DNA of 64,000 nt from an uncultured Glaciecola sp. (GTDB lineage: Bacteria; Pseudomonadota; Gammaproteobacteria; Enterobacterales; Alteromonadaceae): positions 1 through 64,000 of the forward strand of contig CAKZLI010000025.1 of assembly GCA_937125395.1 (NCBI GenBank), given 5' to 3'. The translations under genes and the position numbers were made by a program. The notes beneath the pieces are model-generated. The model was not told where the DNA came from. It saw only the letters and a list, made by a program, of their open reading frames with translations, and did not search any database. This document shows positions 17,904-27,926 of this stretch, piece after piece. Position 1 is the first letter of the stretch, and each line of letters starts with the position of its first letter.

Positions 17904-19907
17904 ATGCGAACTAATCAAACTAATAGTAGTGACTTAATGTCCAAAATATCCATATATAATTTCAATGCAAACAAACTAAACAAACCAGTATTCATTAGTG
18001 CAAGTATTGTTATTGCAATACTGGTGTTGGTAACCGTGTTGTTTCCCACTCTAATGCAGCAATTTTTTACTGATTTACAAAAAAACGTGATAGACACTGC
18101 CGGTTGGTTTTATGTGTTGTCCGTGGCTGGTATCTTTGTCGCAGTCGTATATCTGTGTGTATCTCGTCATGGTGCGATTAAGTTAGGGCCAGATCATGCG
18201 CAAGCGGATTACACTCAACTAACATGGTTAGCCATGTTATTTTCTGCTGGCATGGGCATTGGTTTGATGTTTTTTGGGGTTGCTGAGCCGGTAATGCACT
18301 ATGTCGCTCCGCCTACCGCGGATCCAAATTCCATTGCTGCAACTCGTGAAGCACTCAAAATGACCTTTTTTCATTGGGGGCTGCATGGCTGGGCAATATA
18401 TGCAGTTGTTGCATTAATACTCGCGTATTTTTCGTTTCGTCACAATCTGCCACTAACCTTACGTTCTGCATTTCATCCGTTAATTGGTGACAAAATTTAT
18501 ACCTGGCGTGGCGATATTATTGATGCGTTTGCAGTGATAAGTACTATTTTTGGTGTCACCACGAGTCTTGGTTTTGGCGTTATGCAAATCAATTCAGGTT
18601 TGAATTATTTGTTTGATGTTGAAGTAAGCCAAACGGTGCAGCTATTGATTGTGGTATTTATTATTGCGCTTGCCTTAATATCGGTATGTTCTGGCTTGGA
18701 CAAGGGCATTAAACGCTTGTCTCAGATCAATATGATTATGGCGGTGGGTTTGTTGATGTTCGTGCTTATTGCCGGTCCTAGCTTATTCTTGTTACAAGCA
18801 TTGGTACAAAACACCGGTGCGTATCTGTCTGATTTAGTGCATAACACCTTTAACTTATTTGCCTACCAAAAAACAGATTGGTTAGGCGGTTGGACGATTT
18901 TTTATTGGGCATGGTGGTTATCTTGGTCACCGTTTGTCGGCATGTTCATTGCGCGGATCTCACGTGGCAGAACAATTCGTGAATTTTTGATTGGTGTGTT
19001 ATTTATTCCTTCAGGTTTTACCTTTGCGTGGATGACCTTCTTTGGTAACAGTGCGATTGATTTAATTCACGTGCATGGCGTCACTGATCTTGCTGATGCG
19101 GTGGCAAAAGACTCCTCGATCGCGTTGTTTGCCTTTTTGGAGTTGTTACCGTTTAGTCAAGTTGTCTCCTTTATTGCCTTAGTGATGGTAATTATATTCT
19201 TTGTGACATCATGTGATTCAGGCGCAATGGTCGTAGATATGCTAGCCAGCTTCGGTGAGAATAATACACCGTTATGGCAACGTTTTTATTGGACGCTCGG
19301 TATTGGTATTGTGGCAACCATCCTGCTACTTAATGGTGGGTTGGCGGCATTACAAACTATGTCAATTGTCAGTGCATTACCTTTCACTGTGGTACTGATA
19401 ATCGCTATCTATGGAATGTTTACGGCGTTAAATATTGAGTCAACCAAGCAACAATCGATGAATTTAGCGATGACGCAACAACCCACCGGACAAACCAATA
19501 ATTGGAAGCAACGCCTAGCTACCATTGTCCATTTTCCATCTAAGAGTGTGGTGTTAACCTTTTTATCTAGAAATGTTGCCCCTGCGATTAAGCAAGTGGC
19601 AGATGAATTGAATACGAATCAAATTGCCACAGAGGTTATTATTGAATCTGAACGGGTTATTTTGACAGTATCGCATGTTGATCAACCTGATTTTATTTAT
19701 GCTGTGCGCGCTCGAACACACATTCAACCGGATTTATTGGAAGATGCCAATGAAGAAGATGATGAACAAATGTACTATCGTGCTGAGGTCCATCTAGCCG
19801 AAGGTGGTCAAGATTACGATATTATGAGCTGGCCAGAAGCCGCCATTATCAATGACGTGGTCGAGCAATACCAAAAGCACGTGCATTTTTTACACCTTTT
19901 AAAATAA
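17904..19907 (+). CDS. BCCT-family betaine/choline/carnitine transporter
   Basis: A 667-residue inner-membrane secondary transporter with 12 hydrophobic segments. The family's substrate-site region is clear (WTIFYWAWWLSWSPFVGMFIARISRGRTIREF, here residues about 330-362). The glycine-rich TM3 motif (SAGMGIGLMFFGVAEPV) is also present. A hydrophilic C-terminal tail of about 130 residues follows the last helix, as in E. coli BetT (677 residues), where the tail tunes osmotic activation. The likely substrate is choline or glycine betaine, taken up with a cation. The longest frame starts at ATG 17904; ATG 17940 is an alternative, and neither has a strong Shine-Dalgarno. A MarR gene follows by 55 bases. 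Confidence 0.9.
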   Translation: MRTNQTNSSDLMSKISIYNFNANKLNKPVFISASIVIAILVLVTVLFPTLMQQFFTDLQKNVIDTAGWFYVLSVAGIFVAVVYLCVSRHGAIKLGPDHAQADYTQLTWLAMLFSAGMGIGLMFFGVAEPVMHYVAPPTADPNSIAATREALKMTFFHWGLHGWAIYAVVALILAYFSFRHNLPLTLRSAFHPLIGDKIYTWRGDIIDAFAVISTIFGVTTSLGFGVMQINSGLNYLFDVEVSQTVQLLIVVFIIALALISVCSGLDKGIKRLSQINMIMAVGLLMFVLIAGPSLFLLQALVQNTGAYLSDLVHNTFNLFAYQKTDWLGGWTIFYWAWWLSWSPFVGMFIARISRGRTIREFLIGVLFIPSGFTFAWMTFFGNSAIDLIHVHGVTDLADAVAKDSSIALFAFLELLPFSQVVSFIALVMVIIFFVTSCDSGAMVVDMLASFGENNTPLWQRFYWTLGIGIVATILLLNGGLAALQTMSIVSALPFTVVLIIAIYGMFTALNIESTKQQSMNLAMTQQPTGQTNNWKQRLATIVHFPSKSVVLTFLSRNVAPAIKQVADELNTNQIATEVIIESERVILTVSHVDQPDFIYAVRARTHIQPDLLEDANEEDDEQMYYRAEVHLAEGGQDYDIMSWPEAAIINDVVEQYQKHVHFLHLLK

Positions 19908-19916
19908 TAGGCCGGT

Positions 19917-19935
19917 GCGCTTTGACTAAAAGCGC
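19917..19935 (+). repeat. Small hairpin after the BCCT gene
   Basis: GCGCTTT and AAAGCGC arms with a 5-base loop lie just after the transporter stop. There is no following T tract, so it may stabilise the 3' end or be a weak terminator before the MarR gene. Confidence 0.4.
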
Positions 19936-19962
19936 CGCTCGCCTCAATGAGATTATATAAAT

Positions 19963-20445
19963 ATGCAAAAAGACGAACAGTTACTAGTTGCCTTGCGAAA
20001 AGTTATTCGTGCAATTGATATGCGTTCAAAAGAGTTAAGCCGTGAAGTTGGCTTGACAGGGCCACAGTTAATGGTGCTGCAAGAAGTCGGTAAGCGACCA
20101 GGGGTAATGGTAAAACAAATTGCAGAGAGTATTACTTTGTCGCCTGCAACCGTTACTAGTATTTTGGATCGTATGGAATCTCGCGGCCATATTTCACGTG
20201 TCAGAAGTACCGAAGATAAACGTAAAGTCGGCGTCTTTTTAACTGACGCAGGGCAACAAATCTTAGTCGATGCGCCGTTGCCGCTACAAGTGCATTTTTT
20301 GAATCGGTTTAAAGGACTTGAAGAGTGGGAACAATCTCAAATGGTGGCAACGATGCAACGCATTGCCACTATGATGGATGCCCAAAAACTAGATGCAGCC
20401 CCTGTGCTGGAAGTAGGCAGCTTAGTTACACATAATACAGAATGA
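19963..20445 (+). CDS. MarR-family transcriptional regulator
   Basis: A 160-residue winged-helix repressor. The DNA-binding core (about 30-100) has the family pattern LTGPQLMVLQEVGKRPGVMVKQIAESITLSPATVTSILDRMESRG followed by a wing containing EDKRKVGVFLT. Flanking helices would form the dimer interface. It lies 55 bases downstream of the BCCT transporter gene on the same strand and is convergent with the dioxygenase gene (23-base gap). It could regulate either neighbour or act elsewhere; no matching operator palindrome was found. Confidence 0.9.
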   Translation: MQKDEQLLVALRKVIRAIDMRSKELSREVGLTGPQLMVLQEVGKRPGVMVKQIAESITLSPATVTSILDRMESRGHISRVRSTEDKRKVGVFLTDAGQQILVDAPLPLQVHFLNRFKGLEEWEQSQMVATMQRIATMMDAQKLDAAPVLEVGSLVTHNTE

Positions 20446-20468
20446 TAATCGAACTATCGCAACGAGCG

Positions 20469-21323
20469 CTATATAACACCGAGTTCGGTGAGTCGCTCGT
20501 GCAAATAACTTTTAGCAGTATGTCGTTCAGATAACACGACATCCGGGCGTGGATGCAAAAACAACGGCAATGAAATCCGAGATTTACTCATATCTGCGCC
20601 TTCTGGGTTAATCACACGATGTGAAGTAGATGGAAAATACCCACCTGATGCTTCTTGCAACATATCCCCAATATTAATGATCAAATAGCCAAAGTCACTG
20701 GGTACATCGACCCAACTACCATCTTTTAATTGGACTTGTAAACCGGGTTCATTAGCGGCAGGTAAGATAGTGATCAAATTAATATCTTCATGTGCAGCGG
20801 CACGGATGGCACCAGCTTCTTCATCACCGACTAAAGGTGGATAATGCAACACACGTAACAAACTTTGATCGGACCCTTTGATCATATTCGACAGTGGTTC
20901 GTGAAATTTTGCTGATACCTCAGAGGGAGATAACGCTTCAATCCAACTCAATAACTGAGCTGCAAAATCAGTTGTTTGCTGGTAATAATTATCCAGAACA
21001 GCTTGGTACTCTGCTGGACATTGACCCCAAGGATAATAATGAAAGTATTCTTTGATGTCCTTTTGGCTAAATCCTTTCGCGGTCTCAGAAATCCGTGCTG
21101 GAAAAAAACCGTCTTGCGTGCCTTTGTTATATAGGCTTTGCTCTTTGATGGCACTGTCTTGGTCAAACCATGTCTGCCACTGGTTGTAAATTTGTTGCAC
21201 GGAGGCTTGATCAATCGGGTGGTTTTTGAGTACACCAAAGCCGGTATCCCGCAGAGATTGTACAAACTTTGCTTGGGCATCAGGGGCTTGATAGTCGACC
21301 GCTTCTAACGTTAATGTTGTCAT
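20469..21323 (-). CDS. 2-oxoglutarate/Fe(II) dioxygenase, isopenicillin-N-synthase family
   Basis: A 284-residue non-haem iron oxygenase with the N-terminal DIOX_N region and a C-terminal jelly-roll. The iron triad is visible: H178 and D180 in AAHEDINLITIL, and H235 in TSHRVINP. The 2-oxoglutarate-binding Arg lies in SRISLPLFLHP. It is the third gene of a tight minus-strand set behind uridine kinase and a nucleoside transporter (15-base gap), with an AGAG ribosome site. The family includes fungal thymine-7-hydroxylase and pyrimidine deoxyribonucleoside hydroxylases. The context therefore suggests oxidation of a pyrimidine base or nucleoside; this is inference. Confidence 0.88.
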   Translation of the reverse strand: MTTLTLEAVDYQAPDAQAKFVQSLRDTGFGVLKNHPIDQASVQQIYNQWQTWFDQDSAIKEQSLYNKGTQDGFFPARISETAKGFSQKDIKEYFHYYPWGQCPAEYQAVLDNYYQQTTDFAAQLLSWIEALSPSEVSAKFHEPLSNMIKGSDQSLLRVLHYPPLVGDEEAGAIRAAAHEDINLITILPAANEPGLQVQLKDGSWVDVPSDFGYLIINIGDMLQEASGGYFPSTSHRVINPEGADMSKSRISLPLFLHPRPDVVLSERHTAKSYLHERLTELGVI

Positions 21324-21338
21324 ATCATCAATCTCTTT

Positions 21339-22547
21339 TTAAAACGATAAAAATAAGCCGGCCAATGCCGCGCTCATTAAATTAGCTAAGGTGGCTGCAA
21401 ATACCGCTTTTAATCCTAATTTAGCGATGTCTTTGCGTCTGCCAGGTGCCATCGCACCTAATCCGCCCATTAAGATCGCAATAGACGAAAAGTTAGCAAA
21501 GCCACACAATGCAAAAGTCACAATAGCCTGAGTCTTTATGGACAATTGATCACTTATTGCAACAAAATTCAAATAGGCAACAAATTCATTTACTACTATT
21601 TTTTGACCAATAAAACTACCAGCAATACGTGCCTCAGACCAATCAACACCTATGGCCCATGCAATAGGAGCTAACAAGTAACCTAAGATAGCTTCAAAGG
21701 TCAGATTTTCCCAACCAAATAAACTCCCCGTCCAACCAATGATGCCGTTGATTAACGCAATTAATGCGACAAAAGCGAGTAACATTGCACCGACATTTAA
21801 GGCCAGTTGTAAGCCCGAAGATGCGCCAGAGGCAGCGGCATCAAAGATGTTGGCATAGGACGTGTCTTCACCATCAACCTGACGTAAATCATTGTTCGGG
21901 GTATCCGTCTCAGGGACAATGATTTTGGCCATTAATAAACCGGCAGGCGCAGCCATAAAGCTTGCTGCAAGTAAGTATTTTAATTCAACACCGATGCCTG
22001 CATAGCCAGCCATAATAGAGCCTGCAATCGATGCAAGCCCGCCGACCATTACCGCAAATAACTCTGATTGGGTCATCTTAGGAATAAACGGTCTAACAAT
22101 TAATGGGGCCTCGGTTTGACCAACAAAAATATTAGCCGCTGCTGACATGGATTCAGGTCTACTCGTACCGAGAATTTTTTGTAAACCGCCACCAATGATA
22201 TTGATGATAAATTTCATGATCCCCAAATGATATAACACCGTGATCAATGCAGAAAAGAAAATAATTACAGGAAGTACATTAAAGGCAAAAATAAAGCCGA
22301 GTGATTTATTACCCACAGCGCCAAATACAAAGTTGATGCCTTGATCGGCATATGCAATGACACCGGCCACAAATTCAGTCACCGCTAATAATGCTGCAAT
22401 GCCGGGTTCAAAATACAAAATGAACAGTGCAATCATGATTTGGATGGCTAATGCACCACCGACGGTGCGCCAATTGATAGCATGGCGATTGTTACTAAGT
22501 GCATATGCAATTGCGAGTAATACGATTACACCGATAATACCTGTCAT
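21339..22547 (-). CDS. Concentrative nucleoside transporter (NupC/CNT family)
   Basis: A 402-residue inner-membrane symporter of the CNT family. It has the CNT N-terminal helix, the gate domain and the C-terminal transport domain, with family motifs such as [15 protein letters not shown] (here [17 protein letters not shown]) and NEFVAYLNF. These proteins import nucleosides with H+ or Na+. The length matches E. coli NupC (400). It sits 14 bases after the uridine kinase gene and 15 bases before the dioxygenase, so uptake, phosphorylation and oxidation of a nucleoside are probably encoded as one unit. AAGGC precedes the ATG. Confidence 0.93.
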   Translation of the reverse strand: MTGIIGVIVLLAIAYALSNNRHAINWRTVGGALAIQIMIALFILYFEPGIAALLAVTEFVAGVIAYADQGINFVFGAVGNKSLGFIFAFNVLPVIIFFSALITVLYHLGIMKFIINIIGGGLQKILGTSRPESMSAAANIFVGQTEAPLIVRPFIPKMTQSELFAVMVGGLASIAGSIMAGYAGIGVELKYLLAASFMAAPAGLLMAKIIVPETDTPNNDLRQVDGEDTSYANIFDAAASGASSGLQLALNVGAMLLAFVALIALINGIIGWTGSLFGWENLTFEAILGYLLAPIAWAIGVDWSEARIAGSFIGQKIVVNEFVAYLNFVAISDQLSIKTQAIVTFALCGFANFSSIAILMGGLGAMAPGRRKDIAKLGLKAVFAATLANLMSAALAGLFLSF

Positions 22548-22561
22548 GTGAATGCCTTTTG

Positions 22562-23245
22562 TTATAGTTGGTTGGCAAGATTTAGGTGGGATTGTACGTG
22601 ATGTGAGACCACATTCAAAGCCGCTTTGTTTTCACCACCTTGGGTGATGATCATGTCTGCTTGCGTGCGATTAGGCTCAATAAATTGGTGATACATCGGT
22701 TTGACTGTTGCTTCATATTGTTGTGCAACTGAATCCATGCTTCTGCCACGTTCTTGGGTATCGCGCAACATTCGACGCAGTAAACAAATATCCAGAGGGG
22801 TATCAACAAATAAGGTTAGATCATAAGTAGACTGTAACTCTGGTGCTGCCAGTAACATGATCCCTTCGATAATTATGATAGGTGCTGATGCGATGACTTG
22901 GGTTTCCGGTAAACGCGTGTGGGTTTTGTAACAATATTCGGGGTAATCGATGGATTGCCCTTGGGTTAGTTGCGCTAAGTGTGATTTGAGCAATTCGTGT
23001 TCAAATGCATGCGGATGATCATAATTAGTGATGATCCGCTGCGCCATTGGTTTGTCATCTTGTGCTCGATAATAGCGGTCTTCTTGTAGCACTAATATAT
23101 CAGTACATTGTGCTTGAAAACGATGTACCAAGTTTTGTGTAAATAAAGACTTGCCTGAGCCAGAAGCCCCACAAATAGCGATAACATAGGGTGCAGTCCG
23201 ATTTGGGTCTGCAGGTGAAGAATTGTTTTTATTTGTCTTAATCAT
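22562..23245 (-). CDS. udk: Uridine kinase
   Basis: A 227-residue P-loop kinase that phosphorylates uridine and cytidine to UMP and CMP. The Walker A is GASGSGKS (26-33). Other family segments include [38 protein letters not shown] and [17 protein letters not shown], followed by ERGRSMDSV. All align by eye with E. coli Udk (213 residues). A polar N-terminal extension of about 18 residues is unusual but in frame from the ATG. It is first in the operon with the nucleoside transporter and the dioxygenase and starts 285 bases from the divergent Oar-like receptor gene. Confidence 0.94.
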   Translation of the reverse strand: MIKTNKNNSSPADPNRTAPYVIAICGASGSGKSLFTQNLVHRFQAQCTDILVLQEDRYYRAQDDKPMAQRIITNYDHPHAFEHELLKSHLAQLTQGQSIDYPEYCYKTHTRLPETQVIASAPIIIIEGIMLLAAPELQSTYDLTLFVDTPLDICLLRRMLRDTQERGRSMDSVAQQYEATVKPMYHQFIEPNRTQADMIITQGGENKAALNVVSHHVQSHLNLANQL

Positions 23246-23530
23246 AGCTACACTTATCTTTGTAAAAGGTAGGATGCATTATTGCGATCACATCATCAAC
23301 AGGATAATTATACTCAAAAATGCTGTTAATAAGAGTTTTTATAATTATTTACACTTTTTTTGTTTCAAATTTTGGTCATTTGGTGCAATTACGATACAAT
23401 CGCAACCTGAAAACGACATAACGATCATATTTCTTTATGGATGAAGGGTAAACACCGTCGGGTTTTTTAGTGACAAAATTAAGATCAAACACACAACACA
23501 TAATTTTAATTTAAACAGGAAACACATAAC

Positions 23531-26500
23531 ATGTTTAAGCCTACTAAGCTAAATCGCATTGCTATTGCGGTAGCCGTATCAATTGGGTTATCTGCACCCG
23601 CATTTGCTCAAGAAACTTCATCAGGTATTTCTGGTAAAGTTAGCACGCCAGCAGGAACTCCTGCAGCCGGTACTGCCGTAAAAATCATCCACTTACCTTC
23701 AGGTACTGTTCGTAACGCTGTAGTCAATAACTCTGGCTCGTTCAACCTTAAAGGTTTGCGTGTTGGTGGTCCTTACCAAATTATTGTTGATTCACAGACT
23801 TTTCAAGATACTACAGTAGATGGTGTATTCTTAGAATTGGGTGAAACATTTGACGTTAACGTCGCATTAGAAAATGACCAAGATGTAGAAGTCATCAATG
23901 TGACTGCGTCACAGGTCAGCACGTCAGTATTTGGTAGTAACTCGCCAGGTACCGTATTTAACCTAGCTGATTTAGAGAATGCCCCTGCGATCAACCGTGA
24001 TATCAAAGATGTTATCCGTGCCGATCCACGTATCTACATTGACGAAAGTCGCTCTGATTCAGTTCAGTGTGCTGGTGCAAGCCCTCGTTTTAACAGCTTA
24101 ACCCTTGATGGTGTTCGTTTAAACGATAACTTCGGTCTTAATTCAAACGGTTACCCAACTGAAAGAATGCCTTTCTCTTTTGACGCGATCGATCAGGTTG
24201 CTGTTGAATTAGCCCCATTTGACGTACAGTACGGTGGTTTTACTGCATGTAACATCAATGCCGTCACTAAGTCTGGTACCAATGAAATCCACGGTGGTGT
24301 ATTTTATGATTTCACTAGCGATTCCTTCCGCGGTGAAGAGATCGAAGGTAACAAGCAAGATAACGGTAACTACACAGAAAAGCGTTATGGCTTCAACATT
24401 GGCTTACCATTAATCAAAGATGAGTTATTCGTCTTTGCAGCCTACGAAAAAGTCGAAGGCGTTCAATTATTCGGTTATGCAGCAAGTGATAATGGTCGTG
24501 TGACTGCTGATGAGATTGCAGAAATTACGCAAATCGCTGCTGATGTATATAACTACGATGTCGGTGGTTTCCCTGCAAGTGCACCAATTGAAGACGAAAA
24601 GTTATTAGTCAAGTTAGATTGGAACATCAACGAACAGCACCGTGCATCATTTGTATATAACTTCAATGATGGTTTCTCAATTAGCCAATCTGATACCGGT
24701 TCTAGCCGCTTATCTTTTGGTAACCATTTTTATGAGCGTGGCGCAGAACTAGATTCAATTGTTGCGTCTGTTTATTCTGATTGGTCTGATAAATTATCGA
24801 CTGAAGTCCGTTTAGGTCAAACTAAATTAGATAACCGTCAGTCTTCTTTGGATGCAGCCTCTGGTTTTGCTGAAGCGCAAATCCGTTCTGCTTCAGGTGC
24901 AACAGTGTATATTGGTCCTGATGATTCACGTCAATCAAATGACCTAAACTGGGAAAACTTCACTGCTAAGTTTGCTGGTACATATTACACAGATAACGAT
25001 CACAAAATCACATTTGGTGTTGAGTATGAAGACTTAGAAGTCTTTAACTTATTCATGCAACACACTTCGGGTGAGTATCGTTTTGACAGCATTGCTGATT
25101 TTGAAGCGGCTACGCCAGCGCGTATTTATTACAACAACTCTGCCGGTACCAACAACCCAGCAGATGCTGCTGCAACCTTTTCATATGCCACTACTACGTT
25201 ATATGTTCAAGATGATTTTTATCTGACTGATGACATTCAAGTCATGATGGGTTTACGTTATGACATGTGGTCTTCTGATGACCGTCCAACACAAAATGCT
25301 AACTTCACTGAGCGTTATGGTTTTGCTAACACGGCTAACGTTGATGGTATTAAATTACTACAACCACGTGTTGGTTTTAACTGGGCCGTTGCTGATAATC
25401 TAGAAGTACGTGGCGGATTTGGTCTGTATGCCGGTGGTAGCCCAAATGTATGGATCTCAAATGCTTACTCAAATGACGGTGTAACGAACATTGGTTTACA
25501 AGATAGAAGTGGTAATAGCTTAATTGATTCTGCTGCTAACGGTTTATTAACCGGTGCGGGTCGTCCAATTTATGATATCCCACAAGCATTGTTTGATGAA
25601 GTTGCTGCAACGTCTGTTGCCGATGGTAACGGTAATGTCAATGCAACCGATCCTAACTTTGATATCCCATCAGAGTGGAAATACTCAATTGGTGCAACCT
25701 ATATCACTGCGGATGACTATGTTATCACTGCTGATTTGATGTACACCGATAAGCAAGATTCGGCAACAATTGTTGACTTAGGCTTAACGCCTGCTGGTAC
25801 TTTAGCGGCAGATGGTCGTCCATTATATGAGACGTCTACTACCGGTCGTCGTGGCGGAAGTGACTTATTGCTAACTAATGTAGATTCATCAAATGACGGT
25901 GACTCAACTGTACTGTCAATCTCTGCACAGAAAGATTGGGATAACGGTGTTGATGCAATGCTTGCTTATGCATACACCCAAGCTGAAGATGCTAACCCGA
26001 TGACATCATCAGTTGCTTACTCTAACTTCACCAATGTAGCTGTATCAGACGTAAATGCGCCACAAGCGATGACCTCAGATTATGAGATCCCGCACCGCTT
26101 TACGTTTAAGATTGGTTACTCTACAGAGTTATTTGAAGGCTATAAGACACGCTTTAACTTGTATGCAACAGCGAGTGATGGCAAGCCATATTCATTGACG
26201 TTCTCTGAACAGCGCGGTGAAGACTTATTTGGTTTTGATGCATCTAGCTCACGTGGTTTAGTGTATATTCCACAAGTGAATGATGCCAATGTTGTCTATG
26301 GTGATAACTTCGATATCGCAGCATTTGATGCTTATATCGCAGCTAACGATTTAGACCGTGGTGCTATCTTAAACCGTAACTCTTTCAATGCTGAGTGGTG
26401 GTCTAAAGTAGATATTCGTATCTCTCAAGAGCTACCTGGTTTTGTTGAAGGTCATAAGGCGAGTGCATTCTTTGTCATTGAAAACTTCACAAACATGCTA

Positions 26501-26674
26501 AATGATGACTGGGGCGTGTTACGTCAAGGTTCATTTGTTGGTGAGCGAGCTATCAATGCTTACATCAATGATGCTGGTCAATACGTGTATGAAAGTTTCA
26601 ATGCACCAGAGACTAGTTTCTCACGTGGTCCTTCTTTATGGGAAGTACGCGTAGGTGTTAAATACAGCTTCTAA
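23531..26674 (+). CDS. Oar-like TonB-dependent receptor with carboxypeptidase-regulatory-like domain
   Basis: A 1047-residue outer-membrane receptor. A classical signal peptide ends at PAFAQ (residue 27). Residues about 30-120 form a carboxypeptidase-regulatory-like beta-sandwich (ISGKVSTPAGTPAAGTAVKII...). A TonB-box-like VEVINVTAS, a plug domain (RDIKDVIRADPRIYID...) and a large barrel ending EVRVGVKYSF follow. This is the Oar family, common in Alteromonadales and Myxococcus; proposed roles are uptake of peptides or other large ligands and protease export, but the ligand here is unknown. AGGA lies 12 bases upstream of the ATG. A perfect palindromic terminator follows, so it is monocistronic. 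Confidence 0.92.
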   Translation: MFKPTKLNRIAIAVAVSIGLSAPAFAQETSSGISGKVSTPAGTPAAGTAVKIIHLPSGTVRNAVVNNSGSFNLKGLRVGGPYQIIVDSQTFQDTTVDGVFLELGETFDVNVALENDQDVEVINVTASQVSTSVFGSNSPGTVFNLADLENAPAINRDIKDVIRADPRIYIDESRSDSVQCAGASPRFNSLTLDGVRLNDNFGLNSNGYPTERMPFSFDAIDQVAVELAPFDVQYGGFTACNINAVTKSGTNEIHGGVFYDFTSDSFRGEEIEGNKQDNGNYTEKRYGFNIGLPLIKDELFVFAAYEKVEGVQLFGYAASDNGRVTADEIAEITQIAADVYNYDVGGFPASAPIEDEKLLVKLDWNINEQHRASFVYNFNDGFSISQSDTGSSRLSFGNHFYERGAELDSIVASVYSDWSDKLSTEVRLGQTKLDNRQSSLDAASGFAEAQIRSASGATVYIGPDDSRQSNDLNWENFTAKFAGTYYTDNDHKITFGVEYEDLEVFNLFMQHTSGEYRFDSIADFEAATPARIYYNNSAGTNNPADAAATFSYATTTLYVQDDFYLTDDIQVMMGLRYDMWSSDDRPTQNANFTERYGFANTANVDGIKLLQPRVGFNWAVADNLEVRGGFGLYAGGSPNVWISNAYSNDGVTNIGLQDRSGNSLIDSAANGLLTGAGRPIYDIPQALFDEVAATSVADGNGNVNATDPNFDIPSEWKYSIGATYITADDYVITADLMYTDKQDSATIVDLGLTPAGTLAADGRPLYETSTTGRRGGSDLLLTNVDSSNDGDSTVLSISAQKDWDNGVDAMLAYAYTQAEDANPMTSSVAYSNFTNVAVSDVNAPQAMTSDYEIPHRFTFKIGYSTELFEGYKTRFNLYATASDGKPYSLTFSEQRGEDLFGFDASSSRGLVYIPQVNDANVVYGDNFDIAAFDAYIAANDLDRGAILNRNSFNAEWWSKVDIRISQELPGFVEGHKASAFFVIENFTNMLNDDWGVLRQGSFVGERAINAYINDAGQYVYESFNAPETSFSRGPSLWEVRVGVKYSF

Positions 26675-26730
26675 TCCAAGCAATATTTATTAGCTTAGGT
26701 ATATAACGGTAAACGTTAATACCACCGATT

Positions 26731-26758
26731 AAAAACCCAGCCTAGGCTGGGTTTTTTT
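26731..26758. terminator. Bidirectional rho-independent terminator
   Basis: A perfect palindrome centred on CCTAGG (ACCCAGCC and GGCTGGGT arms) is flanked by A and T runs. It can serve the Oar-like receptor gene and the convergent regulator gene. Confidence 0.93.
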
Positions 26759-26790
26759 ATGGGTGAAATTCGAGTATAAGGTAAACAAAA

Positions 26791-27549
26791 TTACACATAA
26801 TGTTTAATTTTGATATGCAGATTGAGAGAGTAACCATAATTGCGGATTGGCTGAATGGGGTTAACATATGGTGATAAAGGGGCTAATTTTTTTCTGAGTC
26901 GAGATACGAATACTTCCAGGTTTTTGCGACCACGAGGATTGTCTAAAGAGCCAATGCAATCAAGCATTTGCCATGTCTCTAAGCGTTGCAAGGGATTGAG
27001 CATAAATAGCTTGAGGATGGCAACTTCTTGCGGGCTGATTTCAACATAGACACTGGTACCAACAAGACTTAGTTCATTGGTAATGAGATCAAACATGACA
27101 CAATCAGCAGGATGTTCGCTTGGTTGATTGTACTTGATATTGTTATATAAACATTGAGTGATAAAGCCAAATTCTTCTTTGATAATATAGTTAGAGAGGA
27201 TCATATTCGCACCCATAGTAATATATTGGATACGATCTTGTTGTGTTAACGAATCCCCTAACAAAATAACCTTGATTAAAGGAAAGGATTCTTTTAATAA
27301 ATTAATCATCTCAATGCATTCATCGTTATATAAATTGACATCAACGAAGATGACATCCCAAGCATGCAATAATGCATTGGTAGAGACTTTTTCGATTGCT
27401 TGAGCAAATACAAGGGTATTGCCGAAGTATTTAGTATAGAGATTAAAACGGGTGTAAACAGATTCTTCAGTATGCAGTAACAATATCCCGATATTGTTTC
27501 GTGACATTAATTGACCAGTATCATGTGGTCGTTGTGTGTTTTTATTCAT
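26791..27549 (-). CDS. OmpR-like winged-helix regulator with degenerate receiver
   Basis: A 252-residue DNA-binding protein. Residues about 15-130 look like a receiver domain: a phospho-acceptor-like Asp is kept in VIFVDVN and a Lys in YIIKEEF, but the usual Asp pair after strand 1 is replaced by HTEES. Residues about 150-250 form an OmpR/PhoB-type winged helix (ISPQEVAILKLF...RGRKNLEVFVSRLRKKL...IRNYGYSL). No kinase gene is adjacent, so it is an orphan. The frame is open from TTG 27561, but ATG 27549 is the better start; neither has a good ribosome site. It is convergent with the Oar-like receptor gene. Confidence 0.82.
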   Translation of the reverse strand: MNKNTQRPHDTGQLMSRNNIGILLLHTEESVYTRFNLYTKYFGNTLVFAQAIEKVSTNALLHAWDVIFVDVNLYNDECIEMINLLKESFPLIKVILLGDSLTQQDRIQYITMGANMILSNYIIKEEFGFITQCLYNNIKYNQPSEHPADCVMFDLITNELSLVGTSVYVEISPQEVAILKLFMLNPLQRLETWQMLDCIGSLDNPRGRKNLEVFVSRLRKKLAPLSPYVNPIQPIRNYGYSLNLHIKIKHYV

Positions 27550-27926
27550 TATTGTAACCAAAATTATTTGTCATATTGGATAGTAATGAGATGAACAAAG
27601 CTTACCGAAGCCTACAAGAAGCATATGATGAATTAATGAATTTGGTATCAAAACACATTTAATGTTTAGCGGATCAAGTCAGATAAACTTGATAAATGAT
27701 TAGATAAATAATTGATTTAAAGATAAATTTAATAGATTTATAAAAATAAGTGAGAAAAAGCTCAGAGTATTTGCGTCAGATATTTTCGTAAGAGATCGCT
27801 TACATAATTTAATAATAATTCGATTGTGTAAGGAATAAAAAACACTACACATGGTTATTTTTTAAACATTAAATGACTGAATAAAGTTATTCTTGTCAGT
27901 TTAATTGCGTGCACATACCCATCTAT
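27550..27926. other. Intergenic region between the orphan regulator and argR
   Basis: About 375 very AT-rich bases. It must hold the promoter of the minus-strand regulator gene and the 3' end of argR. I see no clear terminator or known operator. The only coding candidate is a 23-codon plus-strand frame at 27591, listed separately. Confidence 0.5.
27591..27662 (+). CDS. Possible small protein, 23 residues
   Basis: ATG to TAA gives MNKAYRSLQEAYDELMNLVS and three more residues. The sequence is an amphipathic-helix-like peptide with a balanced, protein-like composition. The GAG directly before the ATG is too close to act as a good ribosome site. It lies alone, divergent from the orphan regulator. 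It may be chance; I list it because its composition differs from the AT-rich surroundings. Confidence 0.22.
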   Translation: MNKAYRSLQEAYDELMNLVSKHI

